NCBI GenBank assembly: GCA_003158755.1
Contig: PMLF01000204.1
Span: 1-8,422 of the forward strand
DNA length: 8,422 nucleotides
DNA from: Elusimicrobiota bacterium
GTDB taxonomy: Bacteria; Elusimicrobiota; Elusimicrobia; FEN-1173
Direction of reading: 5' to 3'
Within the stretch, counting starts at the first letter, position 1, and every line of letters begins with the position of its first letter. A model generated the notes under the pieces. The model did no database searches. It was not told the origin of the DNA and was given only the letters and a program-made list of their open reading frames with translations. Below are positions 1 through 4,600 of this stretch, piece after piece. The translations under genes were made by a program, and so were the position numbers.

Positions 1-289
1 GCTTCCCATAAACACCGTCATTCAACAAGCCGACATCTCTGGCTAAGATAAAATGATATTGCGTTTCACTTGCAGACCCCATGGCAATGCGAAAAAATCT
101 AGCCAATTCGGCATCACCTTCACGACCGCAGCCTTCTGCAATGTTCGCAGGGACTGAAGCACACGACCTGCGAAGTTGGCTTTGAAGCCCGTACGTTTCT
201 TCTTTAGGAAAACGTCCAATGACTTTATAAACAATCACCGTCAAATCATGAGCTTTCCGCCATACAGCCAAACCTTTGAAATCTTTCAT
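1..289 (-). CDS. Four-helix-bundle protein, 23S rRNA intervening-sequence (S23) family, 3' end off window
   Basis: An open frame from ATG at 289 to the window edge encodes 96 residues without a stop. It begins MKDFKGLAVWRKAHDLT and holds the family hallmarks in order: LxVWxKAHxL near the N-terminus, FPKEETYGLQSQLRRS at about residues 27-42, VPANIAEGCGR at 46-56, and ELARFFRIAMGSASE at 61-75. These are typical of the small (about 115-125 residue) four-helix-bundle proteins first found inside 23S rRNA intervening sequences and also related to Avd of diversity-generating retroelements. Their molecular role is not settled. The ATG is preceded only by a weak AAGAG. A hand count gives about 45 percent GC (131 of 289), clearly below the neighbouring genes, with many A/T-ending codons, which suggests horizontal acquisition. 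It starts 37 bases after the thyX-like stop, right behind a heptamer repeat. Family call is confident; function unknown. Confidence 0.9.
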   Translation of the reverse strand, partial: MKDFKGLAVWRKAHDLTVIVYKVIGRFPKEETYGLQSQLRRSCASVPANIAEGCGREGDAELARFFRIAMGSASETQYHFILARDVGLLNDGVYGK

Positions 290-296
290 GCTCTTA

Positions 297-331
297 GCTG
301 ACGGCTGATAGCTGACCGCTGAACGCTCATA
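297..331. repeat. Heptamer tandem repeat, 5 units of GCTGANN type
   Basis: On the plus strand five consecutive 7-base units are visible: GCTGACG, GCTGATA, GCTGACC, GCTGAAC and a degenerate GCTCATA. The first five bases GCTGA are invariant in units 1-4. The array fills the space between the four-helix-bundle gene (starts at 289) and the thyX-like gene, and its last unit covers the thyX-like stop codon at 327-329. It has no spacers, so it is not a CRISPR. Period and unit boundaries are seen directly; any function is unknown. Confidence 0.8.
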
Positions 332-1925
332 TCAGCCTTTTGTATTCCTCGACGGCGAGTTTCCACACCAGCACGCCGCAATACCGGTCCCCCTCGGGGC
401 AGAACGGCCGCACGCCCGCCGCCTGCCGCAACGTGCAGGGCGCGGCGACGTGCCGGGCGATGCGGGGAGCCACCGTGTTCACTTGCCGCCACTCGTCCTG
501 GCTCGTCTTCCAAATCTCTTCTTGGGCGGTGTAGCAAAGGCGCTTGGTCCACTTGTGGTGGAAAGCGGCGAGGTCGCCCGACTCCTCGAACCGGATGCTC
601 ACGGCATTGGGGAGCAGGTATATGGCGAACTCCGTCGAAACCCCTTCGTTCAACAAAGCCGCGTAGTCCCGCCAAACCGCCGCCATCGTCTCATCGTAGA
701 ACGCCTTCGCGGCGGGAACCGCATCGATCAAGATCGGCGTCACGTAGTCCGGCCGGTCCGGCAGGACGTGGGCGGATAGGACGGGACGCGACCCCGGCGT
801 CATCCGGTGCCGCTGATCCTGGCTGTCCGCCGTGTGCGAGATTTTCTTGCGGAAGGTGAAATGGGGATGCGCCAGGGTCCGCAGAAGCTTGGCGTGGCCC
901 GAGAGGTTGAGCGAATCGCTCAAATACCCGTTCTTGGCCGGGTCCAAAACGAGGTTGATGGCGTCGTCATCGGACAGACGCGCCTTGGGAATCCCCAACA
1001 CGGTCCGAACGGACTGGGCGAAGACGGCCTCGCCGTTGGCTTTCCAATCCACCAGCTTGGAGGTCCAGGTACCGAGGTCGCGGTCGAACTCATCCAAGAA
1101 AGCGCGCGTCGCGTCCGGACTTTTGTGAAAAGAGGCGAAGGCCTCGTATTCGGGCGTCTTCTCAAGGGGCAAAGGGTCTTCCATTTGATCGACGAAAAGA
1201 GGGTCGATCTTCCGGACCTCGTCCACCATCTTTTCCGTCACCTGCCGCTGCTCGAAGGGAGCGTCGAAGGCGAGGCAGAGGCGGCGGTAGCGGTGGAGCG
1301 TGAGACCCGAGATCGTGTGGTAGAGGTGAGCGTGGGTGGCCACGGGCAGGACGTAGCGGGCCACTTCCTGGGCCTTCTTTTGGACGGCGCGGGCCCATTT
1401 CTTGTCGTCGGGATTGCGGCCCGGGAAGAGCCGGACGTATTCGGCCCGAACCGCGGGAGTCAAGACCTCGATCAACTTGAAATAGGCGCCCATGGAGCGA
1501 GAAGCGGATTCCAAGAACAGGGTCCGGGCTCGGCCCTCCAGGGGAGGGACCGCCAAGCGCTCGGGACTGACGGTCACGTACCGCTGGCTCACCTGCTCGG
1601 AATTGTAGAAAGGATGGCTGTGAAGGAAGCTCCAGATAAACTGCCGGGACACGTTCTCCAAGACGAACTGGAAGGTGGCGTGCTGGAGGGTCGTGTGGTG
1701 CCCCGCCAGGTAAGTTCCGGCGGCGATGGCGTCCCGTTGGGCGCGGGATTTCTCGTCCCGGTCGACGTCCTCCGGCAGGACCACCGTCGGAGAATAGCAG
1801 GTGCGAGCCGCGGCGACGGCGTTGTTGTAGGGGTCGGAAAAGGAATTGAGGAGCCTGACCATGGGTTCCGGGGCGAACCCTGTCGCGGAGGCGGGCATGG
1901 TACGGCTCTCGGCGGTCACAGGCAA
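327..1925 (-). CDS. thyX: Double-length ThyX-family (flavin-dependent thymidylate synthase-like) protein
   Basis: 532 residues, about twice the usual 220-270 of ThyX, which makes dTMP from dUMP with FAD, NADPH and methylene-tetrahydrofolate. Two ThyX-like halves can be read. Half 1: AARTCYSP (39-46), HHTTLQH (76-82), ENVSRQF (90-96), HSHPFYNSEQVSQRY (102-116) in place of the RHRxxSxxxxSxRY signature, EVARYVLP (187-194). Half 2: SVRTVLGIP (305-313), HPHFTF (353-358), SHTADSQDQRHR (363-374), then a well-kept ThyX C-terminal stretch EFAIYLLP (432-439), R445, R462 and AQEEI (467-471). The tail carries Cys497, Cys509 and Cys516. Neither half keeps the RHR triad, so normal ThyX chemistry is not assured. 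The TTG start at 1925 has AAGGA 8 bases upstream; in-frame ATGs at 1898 and 1862 have only weak ribosome sites, yet conserved sequence begins just after 1862, so a shorter protein is possible. It probably has its own promoter. Confidence 0.85.
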   Translation of the reverse strand: MPVTAESRTMPASATGFAPEPMVRLLNSFSDPYNNAVAAARTCYSPTVVLPEDVDRDEKSRAQRDAIAAGTYLAGHHTTLQHATFQFVLENVSRQFIWSFLHSHPFYNSEQVSQRYVTVSPERLAVPPLEGRARTLFLESASRSMGAYFKLIEVLTPAVRAEYVRLFPGRNPDDKKWARAVQKKAQEVARYVLPVATHAHLYHTISGLTLHRYRRLCLAFDAPFEQRQVTEKMVDEVRKIDPLFVDQMEDPLPLEKTPEYEAFASFHKSPDATRAFLDEFDRDLGTWTSKLVDWKANGEAVFAQSVRTVLGIPKARLSDDDAINLVLDPAKNGYLSDSLNLSGHAKLLRTLAHPHFTFRKKISHTADSQDQRHRMTPGSRPVLSAHVLPDRPDYVTPILIDAVPAAKAFYDETMAAVWRDYAALLNEGVSTEFAIYLLPNAVSIRFEESGDLAAFHHKWTKRLCYTAQEEIWKTSQDEWRQVNTVAPRIARHVAAPCTLRQAAGVRPFCPEGDRYCGVLVWKLAVEEYKRLI

Positions 1926-1933
1926 GAGAGGCT

Positions 1934-1938
1934 TCCTT
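1934..1938 (-). promoter_or_regulatory. Ribosome binding site of thyX-like gene
   Basis: AAGGA on the minus strand, 8 bases before the TTG at 1925. It is the best ribosome site near any candidate start of this gene and is the reason for choosing TTG over the downstream ATGs. Confidence 0.5.
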
Positions 1939-1990
1939 ATTTTGTAGGGGTCCCGGCAGGTAGGGTGGCAGAGCCCGGCGGACCTTTGTC

Positions 1991-2019
1991 AGTTTAGCAA
2001 AGGCTTGGGTGACGGTCAA
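1991..2019 (-). promoter_or_regulatory. Candidate sigma70-type promoter for thyX-like gene
   Basis: On the minus strand TTGACC (2014-2019) is followed after exactly 17 bases by TAAACT (1991-1996). This is 5 of 6 matches to the -35 box and 4 of 6 to the -10 box at ideal spacing. It sits just after the ispF stop (2029-2031) and would give a leader of about 60 bases before the TTG at 1925. This is a consensus match by eye with no experimental support. Confidence 0.5.
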
Positions 2020-2028
2020 ACGGGAGAA

Positions 2029-2526
2029 CTATTTCTTTTCGATGGACGCTGCCGCGAAGACGGCCACTCCCTCTTTCTTCCCCACGAAACCCATGCCTTC
2101 GTTGGTTTTGGCTTTGACGTTCACGACGTCCACGGAGATGCCGAGGACGCGGGCGAGCTTGGCCCTCATGCGGTTCTTGTAGGGACCGAGCTTCGGGACT
2201 TCGGCCAGGACGGTGACGTCCACGTTGACGACATCCCAGCGGCGACCTAAAAGTCGGCGGGTCTCGGCCAGGAGCTTGAGGCTGTCGACGCCTTTGTAGC
2301 GGGGGTCGGAGTCCGGAAAGTGCTCGCCGATGTCGCCCAGGGCGGCGGCGCCGAGCAAGGCATCGATGACGGCGTGAACCACGGCGTCGGCGTCCGAGTG
2401 GCCGTCGAGACCCTTGGGATGGGGGATCTCCACGCCGCCCAAAATAAATTTTCTTCCCTTTTTGAAGCGGTGGCTGTCGTAGCCAAACCCGGCGTGAACT
2501 CTCACCTTTTTAGAATTTTTTCGCAC
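2029..2526 (-). CDS. ispF: 2-C-methyl-D-erythritol 2,4-cyclodiphosphate synthase
   Basis: IspF of the MEP isoprenoid pathway converts CDP-methylerythritol 2-phosphate into the cyclodiphosphate, releasing CMP, as a cytoplasmic metal-dependent trimer. The 165-residue frame is normal length and near-canonical: metal ligands D17 and H19 in FGYDSHRF, and H51 in GHSDADAVVHAVIDALLGA, catalytic H43, then GDIGEHFPDSDPRYKG, and the C-terminal KAKTNEGMGFVGKKEGVAV with the conserved Thr. The chosen GTG at 2526 lies 10 bases after AGGAGG and overlaps ispD by 25 bases. A second candidate, GTG at 2505, forms a GTGA overlap with the ispD stop and would give a protein starting RVHAGFGYDSHRF, closer to the usual IspF N-terminus, but has no good ribosome site. 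It directly follows ispD, its pathway partner two steps upstream, so translational coupling is likely. Stop TAG. Very secure identification. Confidence 0.97.
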   Translation of the reverse strand: MRKNSKKVRVHAGFGYDSHRFKKGRKFILGGVEIPHPKGLDGHSDADAVVHAVIDALLGAAALGDIGEHFPDSDPRYKGVDSLKLLAETRRLLGRRWDVVNVDVTVLAEVPKLGPYKNRMRAKLARVLGISVDVVNVKAKTNEGMGFVGKKEGVAVFAAASIEKK

Positions 2527-3206
2527 TGGGCAAAGTCCTCCTGCAACGTGACTTTAAAATTTTCGGGAGAAGCGGGGATGAGCTCGACGGGGACGCCGGC
2601 CTTCTCGGCCAACTGGACATCGTCGGTGATTCCCTTTGGCGGTTTTCGGCGGAAGAGCCGATCGGCCACGTTGCGACGGAAACCCTGGGGCGTTTGGGCC
2701 AGCCAGAGTCCGGCGCGGGGAACGGTCTTCCGTACGAATGCCGCGCCCGATTTGCTCTTCGAATCTTTGATCGTATCCGGCACCGGCCAAGCGGCGAGGG
2801 CGGCGCCCGAGCGCCGAGCGGCCTCGGCCACCCGAACCAAGATATCCGGCGTTACCAGAGGGCGTGCGGCGTCGTGGATCAAGACAACATCGACGTACGG
2901 GGAGACGGCCATCACACCGGCGCGCACCGAATCCGCCCTCTCGGCCCCGCCGGGAACCACAACGGAAACTTTTCGAAAACCCTCACGCCGGACGAACGCG
3001 CGGCCCCAATCGACAAACAACGGAGAGGTCACGAGGACGACCTCCCGAACGACGGGCGTCTTCTCGAAAACTCGCAACGGCCAATATAGGAGGGGCTTCC
3101 CGGCCAGGGGCAGGAATTGTTTGGGGCGGCGGGAGCCGAAGCGCTTCCCCCGCCCCGCGGCGACGAGGACGACGGAGACGGTGAGCGCCTTACTTTTTTT
3201 CACCAA
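2502..3206 (-). CDS. ispD: 2-C-methyl-D-erythritol 4-phosphate cytidylyltransferase
   Basis: IspD transfers CMP from CTP to methylerythritol 4-phosphate in the cytoplasmic MEP pathway. The 234 residues match the family length. Visible motifs: nucleotide-binding loop AAGRGKRFG (16-24) followed by PKQF with K29, GGAERADSVRAG (86-97), HDAARP (111-116), VPDTIK (142-147), LAQTPQGFR (169-177), ITDDVQLAEKAG (194-205) and NFKVT (217-221). There is no fused IspF domain; IspF is a separate overlapping gene downstream. The frame opens with adjacent TTG (3206) and GTG (3203) codons; GAGAGG at 3217-3222 lies 10 bases before the TTG, which favours it, but GTG is equally allowed. The gene follows the PIN-TRAM gene after a 90-base spacer holding a strong hairpin. 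The order radA, PIN-TRAM, ispD, ispF matches the Bacillus arrangement. Confidence 0.97.
   Translation of the reverse strand: MVKKSKALTVSVVLVAAGRGKRFGSRRPKQFLPLAGKPLLYWPLRVFEKTPVVREVVLVTSPLFVDWGRAFVRREGFRKVSVVVPGGAERADSVRAGVMAVSPYVDVVLIHDAARPLVTPDILVRVAEAARRSGAALAAWPVPDTIKDSKSKSGAAFVRKTVPRAGLWLAQTPQGFRRNVADRLFRRKPPKGITDDVQLAEKAGVPVELIPASPENFKVTLQEDFAQCEKILKR
2537..2542 (-). promoter_or_regulatory. Ribosome binding site for ispF inside ispD
   Basis: AGGAGG on the minus strand, lying in the ispD codons for LQEDF and 10 bases before GTG at 2526. It decides the ispF start in favour of the upstream GTG over the one at 2505. Confidence 0.55.
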
Positions 3207-3235
3207 TGGGATGAATCCTCTCTTGCCCCCTTACA

Positions 3236-3274
3236 CCAGCCCCCTCTCCCGCTTTTGCGCGGGAAAGGGGGTGG
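3236..3274. repeat. Long intergenic hairpin between PIN-TRAM gene and ispD
   Basis: The arms at 3240-3252 and 3259-3271 pair over 13 positions around a 6-base loop (TTTTGC on the plus strand). The one imperfect position is a C-A mismatch on the plus strand but a G-U wobble in the minus-strand transcript. Three more pairs (3236-3238 with 3272-3274) can form past a single bulged base at 3239. It occupies the middle of a 90-base spacer. No T-run follows on the minus strand, so it is not a standard rho-independent terminator. It may be a REP-like palindrome or a processing or attenuation hairpin. Confidence 0.75.
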
Positions 3275-3296
3275 GTAACGGGAAAACGTTTCGGGA

Positions 3297-4379
3297 TCAA
3301 ACGCCCGGGGTCGGAGGAGCGGCGGGAGGCTCGGCGGTGTGGATCGCGGGACCCGCCGGGGCGTCGCCGTGGACCGTCGATTCCACCGGGTGGGGCTTTT
3401 CCCGATGGGCCTTGGCGAAGATCATGCGGCCGGCGGAGGTCTGGAGAATGGAACTCACCGTGGCGTTCACTTTTTGACCCACGGCCCGGCGGCCTTCCTC
3501 GACCACCACCATCGTGCCGTCGTCCAGGTAGGCCACGCCTTGGTCCCTCTCCTTGCCTTCCTTGACGACGAAGATGCTCATGGTTTCGCCGGGGAGGACG
3601 ACGGGCTTCAAGGCGTTGGCCAGGTCGTTGACGTTCAAGACCGCCACGCCCTGGAGGGAGGCCACCTTGTTTAGGTTGAAGTCGGTGGTGATGATCTTGG
3701 CGCCCAGTTCCTTGGCCAGGGACACGATTTTGGCGTCCACCTCACGGATCTCGGGGAAGTCCTTGTCGAAGATGCGGACCGGCACCTCGGGGTTCTCCTG
3801 GAGGCGGGACAGGACGTCCATGCCCCGGCGGCCTTTGGCGCGGCGGATCGGGTCGGAGGAGTCGGCGATGCGCTGCAGCTCTTGGAGGACGAACCGGGGG
3901 ACCACCAAGGTCCCATTCAGGAACTTGGACTCGCAAACGTCGGCCACTCGGCCGTCGATCAAGGCCGAGGTGTCCACGATGTGGGTGGAAGCGCTCTTCT
4001 TCTTGCCGCCCTTGACGATCAGGTCCCGGTCGATCAGGTCCAGCTCCGACCGCTTCCGGATGAAGATGACCGCGCCCAGGCAGGCGAACATGAGGTGGAT
4101 CAGCAGCGAGTAATGCTCCGCCCACACGTAGAGCATGGGGTTGTTCATTTGGAACACGACCCAATTCAGGAGCTGGGCGGAAACGAGGCCGATGATGGCC
4201 CCGATGACGGCGGAGATCAACGAATCCAGCGGAATATGATCGATGACGAATTCGATGCCGAGAACGACGACGGAAGCGGAGAAACCGATCAGGACGCCCT
4301 TCCAGTTGTTCGAAACCTGGAAGTATCCGACCAGCGGACCGCCCAACAGGACGACGGCGCGGATGATGTTGATGAGCAT
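3297..4379 (-). CDS. Membrane PIN-TRAM domain protein, YacL-like
   Basis: The 360-residue protein starts with about four hydrophobic membrane segments (roughly residues 3-20, 28-46, 52-76 and 88-107). A short basic linker leads to a PIN nuclease-type domain from about 132: IVDTSALIDGRVADV supplies D136 and D142, VLQELQRIAD supplies E167, and D215 and D233 (in ITTDFN) complete the acidic set. A TRAM-like RNA-binding domain follows (about 262-325), then a Pro/Ala-rich tail. PIN domains cut RNA, and the intact acidic residues suggest activity, but the substrate of this family is not known to me. The ATG at 4379 is chosen because GAGGG (4387-4391) lies 7 bases upstream and the membrane segment follows at once. 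The frame stays open upstream to 4556 but that part is repeat sequence. It sits between radA and ispD as yacL does in Bacillus. Confidence 0.93.
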   Translation of the reverse strand: MLINIIRAVVLLGGPLVGYFQVSNNWKGVLIGFSASVVVLGIEFVIDHIPLDSLISAVIGAIIGLVSAQLLNWVVFQMNNPMLYVWAEHYSLLIHLMFACLGAVIFIRKRSELDLIDRDLIVKGGKKKSASTHIVDTSALIDGRVADVCESKFLNGTLVVPRFVLQELQRIADSSDPIRRAKGRRGMDVLSRLQENPEVPVRIFDKDFPEIREVDAKIVSLAKELGAKIITTDFNLNKVASLQGVAVLNVNDLANALKPVVLPGETMSIFVVKEGKERDQGVAYLDDGTMVVVEEGRRAVGQKVNATVSSILQTSAGRMIFAKAHREKPHPVESTVHGDAPAGPAIHTAEPPAAPPTPGV

Positions 4380-4386
4380 GGGAAGA

Positions 4387-4391
4387 CCCTC
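4387..4391 (-). promoter_or_regulatory. Ribosome binding site of PIN-TRAM gene
   Basis: GAGGG on the minus strand, 7 bases before ATG at 4379. It fixes the start well inside the longer open frame. Confidence 0.65.
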
Positions 4392-4415
4392 GTTATGAGT
4401 ATGAAGTAATGACTC

Positions 4416-4451
4416 AACGCCGGGACCGCTTCCCTTTCTCCGCCCGGCGTT
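4416..4451. promoter_or_regulatory. Leader hairpin upstream of PIN-TRAM gene
   Basis: AACGCCGGG (4416-4424) and CCCGGCGTT (4443-4451) form a perfect 9-base-pair stem around an 18-base loop. The element ends 36 bases before the PIN-TRAM start codon, so it would lie in the messenger leader or the radA to PIN-TRAM read-through transcript. No T-run follows on the minus strand, which argues against a simple terminator. A regulatory or stability role is inference. Confidence 0.55.
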
Positions 4452-4508
4452 CCGCGGAGGAGGGAATGAAAAAACAAATTTTGAACTGTTGCAAAACCGG
4501 GAAATACC

Positions 4509-4537
4509 GCTCGTGTTGAGCTTGTCGAAACACGAGC
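4509..4537. repeat. Palindromic repeat, copy A (conserved 11-base loop)
   Basis: GCTCGTGTT (4509-4517) pairs perfectly with AACACGAGC (4529-4537) around the loop GAGCTTGTCGA. The loop is the exact reverse complement of that of copy B at 4556-4582, while the stem sequence is different, so pairing has been kept and the loop conserved. The TGAGCTTGTCGAA core is one I recall from intergenic repeats of many environmental bacteria. Confidence 0.8.
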
Positions 4538-4555
4538 CTACGGCGGAGGAAACCA

Positions 4556-4582
4556 CTCATCCTTCGACAAGCTCAGGATGAG
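4556..4582. repeat. Palindromic repeat, copy B (inverted relative to A)
   Basis: CTCATCCT (4556-4563) pairs perfectly with AGGATGAG (4575-4582) around the loop TCGACAAGCTC. It begins 18 bases after the radA stop codon and is inverted relative to copy A, with 18 bases between the two. The shared 13-base core is TTCGACAAGCTCA at 4563-4575. There is no T-run after it on the minus strand, so a terminator is not supported. Confidence 0.8.
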
Positions 4583-4600
4583 CGGGCCTTTCTCGACAGT

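Noticed and set aside
43..234. 63-codon minus-strand open frame
   Set aside because: It is a frame shadow of the four-helix-bundle gene, whose conserved motifs lie in the frame starting at 289.
297..331. CRISPR array
   Set aside because: Units of 7 bases follow each other without spacers and no cas gene is present.
327..1925. Two separate thyX genes joined by a sequencing error
   Set aside because: The frame is uninterrupted and the linker region has no internal start with a ribosome site; the two halves are complementary rather than two complete genes.
807..1997. 396-codon plus-strand open frame opposite the thyX-like gene
   Set aside because: It lies antisense to a gene with clear ThyX motifs, has no recognisable domain, and is of low-complexity GC-rich shadow type.
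1162..2019. 285-codon minus-strand open frame in another frame of the thyX-like gene
   Set aside because: Its Pro/Arg-rich product is a frame shadow; the ThyX motifs are all in the other frame.
2320..3477. 385-codon plus-strand open frame across ispF, ispD and the PIN-TRAM end
   Set aside because: It crosses three well-supported minus-strand genes and their spacers; its Arg/Thr/Ser-rich product resembles no family.
4452..4508. Promoter for the PIN-TRAM gene in the AT-rich patch
   Set aside because: TTGCAA and CAAAAT-like boxes are present but not at workable spacing, so no promoter is claimed.
4380..4556. N-terminal extension of the PIN-TRAM frame from a GTG at 4556
   Set aside because: The extra 59 residues are translated palindromic repeat and leader hairpin; a good ribosome site and the membrane segment support ATG at 4379.
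4509..4582. Rho-independent terminators after radA
   Set aside because: Neither palindrome is followed by a T-run on the minus strand; the only T-rich stretch lies tens of bases further on.
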